Assembly (NCBI RefSeq): GCF_013403985.1
Contig: NZ_JABFDF010000006.1
Location: 1 to 64,000, forward strand
Direction of reading: 5' to 3'
Length of the DNA: 64,000 bases
Source of the DNA: Winogradskyella ludwigii
GTDB taxonomy: Bacteria; Bacteroidota; Bacteroidia; Flavobacteriales; Flavobacteriaceae
In this document: one piece after another, positions 44,627 through 52,687 of the stretch
How the letters are laid out: every line of letters starts with the position of its first letter
Position numbering within the stretch: position 1 is the first letter of the stretch
The notes under the pieces: model-generated
The model's input: the letters and a program-made list of their open reading frames with translations, nothing else
Databases searched by the model: none
Told to the model about the DNA's origin: nothing
Translations under genes and position numbers: made by a program

Positions 44627-46599
44627 TAGTTTTTATTTTTTTCTAATTTCTTAGACAATTCTTTAGCAAACTTAACCATTCTCCAGTTATGATGTGTTTT
44701 CGCTTTTTCTAAATTAGATTGACACTCCTCGTTACACGACTTCATTAAATCTAAATAATGAAACGCACTTATTCTAAGATCTACATTGTGCTTCTCACTA
44801 GTATAACCTACCAACTCATTAAACAACTCATACTTATTATCTGTATCATAAAACGGTGTGTTTAAATTTAAAACAATCCATAGTAAGCGTACATTCTTAT
44901 CACTAAAACCAATTACCTCTCGTGTTTTAGAAAGATATTTAGGTCGCTCTTCCGGATAATTATCCCACAGATTATACAGTGCCTTTTCTATAGTGATGTA
45001 CGATTTATCCTTTAGCAAAGATTCATAGTCTTCTTTTAAATGTTCTGGTATTTTGGTTAAATGCATTGCAATAGCTTGACGCACTTTTAAACTATTTTTA
45101 AATGTATCTGAAGTTACTAATTCTGGCACTTGAGAAATAACCTTGATTTTGGCTTCATCTGACACATAATATTTAAGATATTCTGCACATTTAGACGATT
45201 TCGCTTCACAATCTACCATAGCATACTCATTAATAAAAACAGATTGTCGCTTTAGTATTTCAAAAGCCTCTTCGTAAGGAAATGCTTTATTTACAATCCA
45301 AAAATTAACGAAACTGGTTAAAGATCTTCCGTATAACCGTTCTACTTCCGAAATAAAATCTGATGTTTCTACAGTTTCAAATTGGTGTTTCTCTAAATAA
45401 TTTTTAACCGCTTGCTTAAACACACGATCGCCAACTTTATCCTTTAAAACATGTAACACTAATGCACCACGCTGATAAAAAGTTAAACTACTCGCTTTAG
45501 GATCTAAAAGCGATGTTCCATTACCCGTTAGATCTTGCCTACTTAAATCTAGAACAGATTCTAAGAGTTTGAAATAAAAATAATCATCACCAAAAATCTT
45601 ACGTTCAGCTAGCAATGCATAATACGTTGCAAAACCTTCTTGCAACCAATGATGCTCTCCAGACTTTGCTGTGACTAAATCCCCAAACCACTGATGGGCT
45701 AATTCATGTGCATTGACATTAACGTAGTTTTTATCATTAAACGCAATTGAATCAATTACAAAAGCATCCGAAAAAATTGTAAGACTCGTGTTCTCCATAC
45801 CTGAATACAGAAAATCATGCACAGGAACTTGTTTATAGTTTTGCCAAGGATATGCGAAACCAATTTCGTCTTCAAGATAATCGAACATTTCTTTAGAGTA
45901 ACGATATGTAGGTTCTACTTTCAAGGAATCTTCAGGATAATAGTAATATTCTAAAGGAATTCCGGATTTAGATGTTTTACTTTTTACAGCATACTCTCCA
46001 ATAGTTACAGCAACTAGATAACTAGACATTGTTTTTTGCATATCATACTCCCAAAGCACAAGTCCTTCATTTTCAGATTTAGACGTTAAGACTCCATTAG
46101 AAACAACTTGATAATCTTTTGGAACTTTGAATTTTAAATCGAATTCAATTTTATCGTTAACATCATCTATACTTGGTAACCAATTGCTAGTGTATTTCCC
46201 TTGACCTTGTGTCCAGATTTGATTTCGTCCCTCATTTTGCCTACCAACAAAATACATGGCTTTTTTAGGCGAAGCAGCAAACAAAAAACTAAGGTCATAA
46301 TCCTCTCCTTTTTTAAAATCCCCAAAGATTATCAGTTTTTTACCATCATTAAGAAATTTAACTTCTGAACGATCTAAAACAACATCTTTAAATGTCATAT
46401 CAACAGCATCTAAATAGATTGAATCTGTTGCCTTAACGATCTTAAATTTTATATTATAGCTGTTGAATTGTGTTGTATCCGCCTTTAATTGATTAAAAAC
46501 AAGCATAGCTTCTACGCGTTCAAAATCAACATAATCCGTTTGTTGAGCAACCAAAAAACTCGTAAAAAAAGCACAAAAAATGACAACTAAATTCTTCAT
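44626..46599 (-). CDS. M1 family metallopeptidase (aminopeptidase)
   Basis: A 657-residue exported zinc peptidase. A signal (about 1-20, ending FLVAQ) is followed by the N-terminal beta domain, then the catalytic domain with GMENTSL near 268 and HELAHQW near 302-308 plus the second zinc ligand in WLQEGFATYYA near 321; the C-terminal part is helical. Family members trim N-terminal residues from peptides. I chose the Met at 46599, which gives a typical signal; one at 46605 adds two residues. It is coupled to the patatin gene through a one-base overlap. Confidence 0.9.
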   Translation of the reverse strand: MKNLVVIFCAFFTSFLVAQQTDYVDFERVEAMLVFNQLKADTTQFNSYNIKFKIVKATDSIYLDAVDMTFKDVVLDRSEVKFLNDGKKLIIFGDFKKGEDYDLSFLFAASPKKAMYFVGRQNEGRNQIWTQGQGKYTSNWLPSIDDVNDKIEFDLKFKVPKDYQVVSNGVLTSKSENEGLVLWEYDMQKTMSSYLVAVTIGEYAVKSKTSKSGIPLEYYYYPEDSLKVEPTYRYSKEMFDYLEDEIGFAYPWQNYKQVPVHDFLYSGMENTSLTIFSDAFVIDSIAFNDKNYVNVNAHELAHQWFGDLVTAKSGEHHWLQEGFATYYALLAERKIFGDDYFYFKLLESVLDLSRQDLTGNGTSLLDPKASSLTFYQRGALVLHVLKDKVGDRVFKQAVKNYLEKHQFETVETSDFISEVERLYGRSLTSFVNFWIVNKAFPYEEAFEILKRQSVFINEYAMVDCEAKSSKCAEYLKYYVSDEAKIKVISQVPELVTSDTFKNSLKVRQAIAMHLTKIPEHLKEDYESLLKDKSYITIEKALYNLWDNYPEERPKYLSKTREVIGFSDKNVRLLWIVLNLNTPFYDTDNKYELFNELVGYTSEKHNVDLRISAFHYLDLMKSCNEECQSNLEKAKTHHNWRMVKFAKELSKKLEKNKN

Positions 46600-46941
46600 A
46601 GGCATTATAAAACATGAATGAGACCAAAATACGATTTTCTTATAGTCTTAAGTAAGTTATTTAACATAATACTAGCTTTTGTTATAATTTATAGAACAGC
46701 ACAAAATGATTATTTTCCTGATCATTACCATTATTTAAATTGACCAGCTTGGGGCTACTTCACTCCAACAACATTGACTCAACTCTTAATTAAAAAGTCT
46801 TATAACTGTAACCGTCAATGATTTCCTAAAAACATAGTATAAATTCTGCAAATTTTAAAAATCAAGAGTTTAATACACTTTTTTAATACAAACAACTACT
46901 AATCAAGTTACAAATAGCTTAATCATATTTAATTTTATGTG
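46600..46941 (+). other. Divergent intergenic region
   Basis: About 340 AT-rich bases between the M1 peptidase (minus) and the acyltransferase cassette (plus). No gene, RNA or repeat is evident. The cassette promoter box lies at its right end. Confidence 0.45.
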
Positions 46942-46949
46942 TACATTTG
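46942..46949 (+). promoter_or_regulatory. Candidate -7 box of the five-gene cassette
   Basis: TACATTTG fits TAnnTTTG, 49 bases upstream of the first ATG (46999). No TTG occurs at 17-21 bases upstream, so the -33 is weak. Confidence 0.45.
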
Positions 46950-46998
46950 GTATTAACATGTTTATTTATAATATGCCCTATTAATCAAACAAAATCTA

Positions 46999-47610
46999 AT
47001 GACTAAAAACCCATTTGAAATAGGTTACTACTGCGATAATGATCTAAAAGCATTAGGTTTTAAATCTATAGGCACAAATGTTAAAATTGCTAAAAACTGC
47101 TTAATTTTTGGCATACACAATATCTCTATAGGTAACCATGTAATTATAGATTCATTTTGCTCAATTATAGCGCCCGGAAATGGTCATTTAAATATTGGCT
47201 CTTATGTGCATATTGCTTCGTACTGCCACTTATTGGCTTCTGATGGCATTGAACTTAAAGATTTTAGCGGACTATCTCAAGGTGTAAAAATATATAGTAA
47301 AACTGATGATTATTCTGGTAATTCATTAACGAATCCAACAGTTCCAAATTCATATAAAACCATGAAAAGCGGAAAAGTAACTTTAGGTGAACATACCATC
47401 ATTGGTGCTGGTAGTGTTATTCTTCCTAATGTTACTATTGGAGAAGGAGCATCAGTTGGTGCTTTATCTCTCATTGGTTCAAACTTAAACTCCTGGACTA
47501 TTTATTGTGGAAATCCATTAAAAAAACTCACAAAACGATCTAAAAACCTACTAGATAAAAAACAAGAGTTCCTAAGTGAATTGGAACAAAATACAATTTT
47601 AAACAAGTAA
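46999..47610 (+). CDS. Hexapeptide-repeat acyltransferase
   Basis: A 203-residue left-handed beta-helix protein of the LpxA/WbbJ-type acetyltransferase family. Imperfect hexapeptide turns run from about residue 28 to 165 (SIGTNVKIAKNCLIFG, LNIGSYVHIASYCHLL, VTLGEHTIIGAGSVILPNVT, IGEGASVGALSLIGS). The end YCGNPLKKLTKRSK resembles sugar O- or N-acetyltransferases. The acceptor is unknown. It opens a plus-strand run of five genes: this, an acyl carrier protein, asparagine synthase, an NAD-synthase-like protein and an AMP-forming ligase. A gap of 170 bases follows before the ACP. Confidence 0.85.
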   Translation: MTKNPFEIGYYCDNDLKALGFKSIGTNVKIAKNCLIFGIHNISIGNHVIIDSFCSIIAPGNGHLNIGSYVHIASYCHLLASDGIELKDFSGLSQGVKIYSKTDDYSGNSLTNPTVPNSYKTMKSGKVTLGEHTIIGAGSVILPNVTIGEGASVGALSLIGSNLNSWTIYCGNPLKKLTKRSKNLLDKKQEFLSELEQNTILNK

Positions 47611-47780
47611 GCTTTATTTGTGTAAAATTAGAAAAACAAAAAGCATAACTTTTTAATCACAACCTGTAATAACTCACGTACAAAATTAATAAACTGATGA
47701 TTAACAGGTGAAATGAATTAATTTAAAATTTAGAACAATTAACTGTAAGTAGTTAAAAACAAACAATAATCAACGTCATA

Positions 47781-48029
47781 ATGCAGAAAGAAACTGACAT
47801 AAAAACCAAAGTAAAAAATTACATTATTGAATCTACTTTTGATGATGTAGAAAAAATAAAAGATGATACGCTAATTTTTGAAGAAGGCATCCTAGATTCC
47901 ATGGGTTTATTGTTTTTAATTGAATTTTTACAAGAAGAGTTTAATTTAACAACTAATGACGAAGAGCTAGTTGTTGAAAATTTTCAATCCATTAATAGTA
48001 TCCTAAGCTTCATTGAGAGTAAAATGTAA
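47781..48029 (+). CDS. Acyl carrier protein of the cassette
   Basis: An 82-residue four-helix carrier protein. The phosphopantetheine serine is S40 in the DSM triplet (GILDSMGLLFLIEFL), followed by the typical acidic helix II. It differs from the housekeeping AcpP motif (DSL/DSLD), pointing to a dedicated carrier. It lies 22 bases before the asparagine synthase gene. A likely job is to hold an acyl or aminoacyl group loaded by the ligase at 51044-52504. The acyl group is unknown. Confidence 0.87.
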   Translation: MQKETDIKTKVKNYIIESTFDDVEKIKDDTLIFEEGILDSMGLLFLIEFLQEEFNLTTNDEELVVENFQSINSILSFIESKM

Positions 48030-48051
48030 TTTCTAATTTTAGTCTTAAAAT

Positions 48052-50049
48052 ATGTGTGGTATAGCTGGTTTTTTTAATTTCAATTCAAGTACAGACAACA
48101 AAGTCAGTACTTTAAGAAAAATGCTTACTAGAATTAAGCATAGAGGACCTGACGAAAGTGGTATTTTCCTATCTAAAAACATTGGTCTTGGTAGTGTTCG
48201 TTTAAGTATTGTTGACTTGGCTTCTGGCACAATGCCGTTATCTAACTCCGACGATTCCTTATGGATTGTATTTAATGGCGAAATATTTAACCATATTGAA
48301 CTTAGAGAAGAACTACTAGCAAAAAATCACAGCTTTAAAACCAACAGTGACACTGAAGTTATTATTCATTTATATGAAGAATATGGACCAGAATTTCTTA
48401 ACAAATTAAATGGTCAATTTGCAATTGCGATTTGGGACAAAACTAAGCAAGAATTATTTTTAGCTCGAGATCGTGTTGGCATTAGACCTTTGTTTTATAC
48501 GACTGTTGGTGACTCTTTTATTTTTTCTTCAGAAATTAAATCCTTTTTAGAATTTCCTCAATTTAATCCTAAAATCTCAGCAAAAGCATTATCTGAATAT
48601 TTCACATTCTGGACATCAGCAGCCTCAAACACCGCTTTTGAAAACATCTTAGAACTTGCTCCTGGAAGTTATATGATATGTAATGCAACTTCAAAAACGA
48701 TAAAAAGCTATTGGGAATTACCAATCAAGAAGCCTAACGAATACAAATTTAATACCACTGAAGAAGCCTCTGAAGAATTTGAAGCCATTTTCACAGACGC
48801 CGTAAAATTAAGACTACGAGCAGATGTACCAGTAGCTGCTTATTTAAGCGGAGGTTTAGATTCTAGTATTACCACATCCTTTATAAAAAAAATAACACCA
48901 AATAGTCTTAGAACATTTTCAATTGGGTTTACTGAAAAAGACTTTGATGAATCTTCATATCAAAATACAGCACAAGCCTATTTTAAAACAGAACATTCAA
49001 GTATTACTTGTAGCCCAAAAGACATTTCAGAGAATTTCAAAGATGTTGTTTGGCATACAGAAAGCCCATTGTTGCGTACTGCACCTACTCCAATGAGCAT
49101 CTTAGCTAAACATGTCCATGAGCACAATATTAAAGTGGTAATAACAGGAGAAGGTGCTGATGAACTTTTTGGTGGCTATAATATTTTTAAAGAAACTAAG
49201 ATTAAACATTTCTGGGCAAAAGACCCGCAATCTAAATACCGTCCATTACTGCTCAAAAAATTATATCCATACATTCCGCAAATAAGCAAAGCAAATAACA
49301 ATATATTAAAACTGTTTTTTGGCTATAAATTAAGCGAAACAACATCTCCTATTTATTCTCATTTATTGCGCTGGCACAATACATCACGAATTAATAATTA
49401 TTTTTCTGAAGACTACAAAAAAGCGCTTCAGGATCATCATCCCATATCCGAAATTGAAAAAGAATTAGAGCCGAAGCTAAAAGACTACGATTACCTTACC
49501 AAAGCACAATGGATAGAACTAAAGTTCTTTATGTCAAAATATCTATTATCGTCTCAAGGGGATAGAATGGCGATGGCAAATTCTATTGAAGGGCGCTACC
49601 CTTTTCTAGATCATAGAGTGATTGAGTTTTGTATGAATTTGAATCCTGATTTAAAATTAAATGGCCTAAATGAAAAATATTTATTAAAAAAAATGATGAA
49701 AGATAGATTGCCAGAATCTATTTTAAACAGACCAAAACAAGCCTACAGAGCACCCATACAAAGTGCCTTTTTCTCTGAAGATATGCCTCCTTACCTAAAC
49801 ACTATGCTTTCAGAAGAGAAAATAATCGATTTTGGTATTTTCAACCCAAAACATATTGCCCAATTAAAAAAGAAAATGATATTAAATAAGCAAGTCTCTG
49901 AAATTGATAACATGGCAATTACAGCTATTTTATCTACTCAAATCTTGTATGATTTATTCATTAACAAATCCATACCAAAATTACAAGAACACAACCTTGT
50001 AGTATTGAATAAAACAATAATAGACGAATCCGATATCAAAACGAATTAA
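48052..50049 (+). CDS. Asparagine synthase (glutamine-hydrolysing) family protein
   Basis: A 665-residue amidotransferase. The N-terminal glutaminase (about 2-190) has the Cys2 nucleophile in MCGIAGFF and NGE at 75-77. The synthetase domain has the ATP-pyrophosphatase loop SGGLDSS at 266-272 and GEGADELFGGY near 363-373. It is about 110 residues longer than E. coli AsnB and matches the length of amidotransferases in polysaccharide and natural-product clusters. The genetic context (acyl carrier protein, NAD-synthase-like protein, ligase) favours a special amide-forming role over asparagine synthesis; that is inference. Confidence 0.9.
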   Translation: MCGIAGFFNFNSSTDNKVSTLRKMLTRIKHRGPDESGIFLSKNIGLGSVRLSIVDLASGTMPLSNSDDSLWIVFNGEIFNHIELREELLAKNHSFKTNSDTEVIIHLYEEYGPEFLNKLNGQFAIAIWDKTKQELFLARDRVGIRPLFYTTVGDSFIFSSEIKSFLEFPQFNPKISAKALSEYFTFWTSAASNTAFENILELAPGSYMICNATSKTIKSYWELPIKKPNEYKFNTTEEASEEFEAIFTDAVKLRLRADVPVAAYLSGGLDSSITTSFIKKITPNSLRTFSIGFTEKDFDESSYQNTAQAYFKTEHSSITCSPKDISENFKDVVWHTESPLLRTAPTPMSILAKHVHEHNIKVVITGEGADELFGGYNIFKETKIKHFWAKDPQSKYRPLLLKKLYPYIPQISKANNNILKLFFGYKLSETTSPIYSHLLRWHNTSRINNYFSEDYKKALQDHHPISEIEKELEPKLKDYDYLTKAQWIELKFFMSKYLLSSQGDRMAMANSIEGRYPFLDHRVIEFCMNLNPDLKLNGLNEKYLLKKMMKDRLPESILNRPKQAYRAPIQSAFFSEDMPPYLNTMLSEEKIIDFGIFNPKHIAQLKKKMILNKQVSEIDNMAITAILSTQILYDLFINKSIPKLQEHNLVVLNKTIIDESDIKTN

Positions 50050-50051
50050 CT

Positions 50052-51032
50052 ATGAAAGCAACACGTAAACCTTTTTCAAAAGATATTCTTCACATAGAAA
50101 ATATAGAAACTGTTTGTAATGAAATAATAGCAAAACTAAAAAATGATGTCGGCCGTAAATTACAACGTAGAGGAGCTGTAATTGGCATAAGTGGAGGAAT
50201 TGATTCTTCTGTCTGCATGGCATTATCGGCCAAAGCTTTTGGACCTAAAAAAGTAACGGCTATTATGCTTCCTGAGCAAGACTCTAGTGACGATAGTAGA
50301 TTATTAGCCGAAAAATTAGCTGCTAAATTTGACGTTACAGATACTTTGATTGAAGATATTACAAAGGCTTTAGAAGGATTTGGATGTTACAAAAGAAGAG
50401 ACGACGCCATTGGAAGAGTAATTACCAATTTTGATCCTACTGTTGATAAAGCTAAAATTGAAATTAAACAAGATGCAGCTTCAAACCTACCTCCTGTATT
50501 TTCTGTTACTGTAATAAAACCAAATGGAGACATTGTTAGCAAACTATTACCAGTAAAAGAATACCTTCAAATTGTTGCTTCTACTAATTTTAAACAACGT
50601 AGCAGAATGAGCATGCTTTACTATCATGCCGAAAGATTACATTATGCTGTAATTGGCACACCGAACAAACATGAAGTAGAACAAGGATTTTTTGTAAAAC
50701 ACGGAGATGGTGGCGCAGACGTTATGCCAATTGGACATTTATACAAAACACAAGTGTATCAATTAGCTAGTTATTTAGGCGTTCCTCAAGACATCATTGA
50801 CCGTACACCGACTACTGATACTTACACTGCAGAACAAACACAAGAAGACTTCTTTTACCAAATGCCATTTGAGCAAATGGATTTAATATGGTATGGTTGG
50901 GAAAACGACTATCCAGCAGTAGAAGTTGCAAACGTCATGAACAAAACGACTCAAGATATCGAAAACATCTATAAAAACTTTGAGCGCAAAAGAAAGACTA
51001 CAGAATATTTAAGAATGCGACCAATATTTTAA
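50052..51032 (+). CDS. NAD synthase-like ATP-pyrophosphatase with insertion
   Basis: A 326-residue protein related to ammonia-dependent NAD synthase. The P-loop is SGGIDSS at 47-53; RSRMSMLYYHAERLHYAVIGTPNKHE (181-209, quoted in part) and KHGDGGADVMPIGHLYKTQV near 217-236 match NadE. Between about residues 108 and 178 it has a longer insertion than usual (CYKRRDDAIGRV, ASNLPPVFSVTVIKPNGD). It has no glutaminase domain. It lies 2 bases after the asparagine synthase and 11 bases before the ligase. In this setting it may make an amide other than NAD, or be a real NadE; I cannot decide. Confidence 0.8.
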   Translation: MKATRKPFSKDILHIENIETVCNEIIAKLKNDVGRKLQRRGAVIGISGGIDSSVCMALSAKAFGPKKVTAIMLPEQDSSDDSRLLAEKLAAKFDVTDTLIEDITKALEGFGCYKRRDDAIGRVITNFDPTVDKAKIEIKQDAASNLPPVFSVTVIKPNGDIVSKLLPVKEYLQIVASTNFKQRSRMSMLYYHAERLHYAVIGTPNKHEVEQGFFVKHGDGGADVMPIGHLYKTQVYQLASYLGVPQDIIDRTPTTDTYTAEQTQEDFFYQMPFEQMDLIWYGWENDYPAVEVANVMNKTTQDIENIYKNFERKRKTTEYLRMRPIF

Positions 51033-51043
51033 ACCTGTTAGCC

Positions 51044-52504
51044 ATGAATGTTTTTGATCACCTGTTTGATACTTCTAAAAATCTTGAAAAGGATTTCTTG
51101 CTAGGCTCAAAAGAAATCGTTTCATTTAAAAAACTTCATGATGATAGCTTAAAAATTGCATCGTATCTCAAAGAAACTGTTGGCGAGAATCAACATATTT
51201 TATTAGTTAGCCCAAACTCTGCCTTTTTCATCACCGCATATTTAGGCATTCTAAAATCTGGTAACATATGTGTGCCTGTAAATTTTTCAATCGAACAAGA
51301 AAATCTAGACTACATCATAAGCACAACAGAATGCACCACCATTTTCATATCAAAGCCGCTAAAACGCAGATTAAAATTTGATTCCAATATTCATCTAATT
51401 GATGATGACGAATCCAAATCTATTATTAATCACCAAGAAATCATTGCTATAGATTCAGATTTTGATAAAAATCGTGTTGCTGAAATAATTTTTACCTCAG
51501 GTTCTACAGGAGAACCAAAAGGAGTCATGATTAGCCATCAAAATATTATAGCGAATACAGATTCCATTATTCAATATCTAAAACTGACTTCTAACGACAT
51601 AATGTGTGTAGTGTTACCTTTCTTTTACTGTTATGGTTTGTCATTACTTCACACACACTTAAAAGTTGGAGCCTCCTTGGTTTTAAACAATAGCTTTATT
51701 TTCTTAGGTTCTGTAATAAATGATTTAAAGAATTACAACTGCACAGGATTTGCAGGTGTACCAAGTCATTTTCAAATCTTATTAAAAAAATCAAAAAGCT
51801 TTAAAACCGAAACCTTTCCTAATTTAAGATACTTAACACAAGCAGGAGGGAAATTGCATACTGTATTTATCGAAGAGCTAATATCTAACTTTCCAAACAA
51901 AGAACTTTACATCATGTATGGGCAAACTGAAGCCACAGCGCGTCTATCCTATTTAGCTCCTGAATTCATTACGACTAAAACAAGCTCAATCGGAAAAGCG
52001 ATACCTAATGTTGAATTAAAAATAATTAATGACAACGGAGAAACTGTAAACACTAATGAAGAAGGTGAATTAGTTGCTCGCGGAGAAAACATTATGCTTG
52101 GCTATTTTAAAGATCAAGAAGACACCAACCAAACCCTTAAAAACGGATGGTTATATACTGGTGATATCGCGAAAATGGATGAAGATGACTTTATTTATAT
52201 TGTAGCACGAAAAAAAGAAATCATAAAAGTGGGTGGAAAAAGAGTTAGCCCAAAAGAAATTGAAGAAGTGATACTTTCGATACCTGAGGTTGTAGATTGT
52301 ATGATTACTGGCTTTGACGATGATCTTTTAGGCGAAGCGATAAAAGCTACTGTCGTTCTAAATCAAAATAGTAACGAAGACCATATGAAGGAAACGATAC
52401 TCAAAATCTGCTCTAAACATTTGTCGCTTTATAAAATTCCACAAAAAATTGTTTTTGAAAAAGCAATTAAAATGAATGCCACAGGTAAAAAAAACATAAA
52501 ATAA
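51044..52504 (+). CDS. AMP-forming acyl ligase (adenylation enzyme)
   Basis: A 486-residue ANL-family enzyme that activates a carboxylic acid with ATP and could load it on the cassette's acyl carrier protein. Core motifs: TSGSTGEPKG at 151-160, YGQTEATARLSYL near 289-301, GWLYTGDIAKMDEDDF near 367-382 and the hinge ARKKEIIKVGGKRVSPKEIE near 389-408; the C-terminal lysine lies in MNATGKK near 478-484. Length is slightly short for the family but complete. Substrate specificity cannot be assigned. It is the last gene of the five-gene cassette, 11 bases after the NadE-like gene. Confidence 0.88.
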   Translation: MNVFDHLFDTSKNLEKDFLLGSKEIVSFKKLHDDSLKIASYLKETVGENQHILLVSPNSAFFITAYLGILKSGNICVPVNFSIEQENLDYIISTTECTTIFISKPLKRRLKFDSNIHLIDDDESKSIINHQEIIAIDSDFDKNRVAEIIFTSGSTGEPKGVMISHQNIIANTDSIIQYLKLTSNDIMCVVLPFFYCYGLSLLHTHLKVGASLVLNNSFIFLGSVINDLKNYNCTGFAGVPSHFQILLKKSKSFKTETFPNLRYLTQAGGKLHTVFIEELISNFPNKELYIMYGQTEATARLSYLAPEFITTKTSSIGKAIPNVELKIINDNGETVNTNEEGELVARGENIMLGYFKDQEDTNQTLKNGWLYTGDIAKMDEDDFIYIVARKKEIIKVGGKRVSPKEIEEVILSIPEVVDCMITGFDDDLLGEAIKATVVLNQNSNEDHMKETILKICSKHLSLYKIPQKIVFEKAIKMNATGKKNIK

Positions 52505-52687
52505 CCCGCTGAAACTTCATTTTCAATAATTATAAAGTTGAAAACTCTCTTCTTAAAACCACACTTTCAAAAAGATCTGATTCTCCGCTGTCCAGAAAGA
52601 CACAGAGACGTTAATTCTTTAATAAATTGATTAATTTCTCCTCGTATCAGATTCCAACCTTCACAGGAATTTGGTAAATTCGCAACT

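Noticed and set aside
46999..52504. Reading the cassette as a complete O-antigen or capsule cluster
   Set aside because: No glycosyltransferase, flippase, polymerase or sugar-nucleotide enzyme is present.
51044..52504. Calling the ligase a long-chain fatty acyl-CoA synthetase
   Set aside because: The pocket cannot be read, and the neighbouring acyl carrier protein makes ACP loading as likely as CoA.
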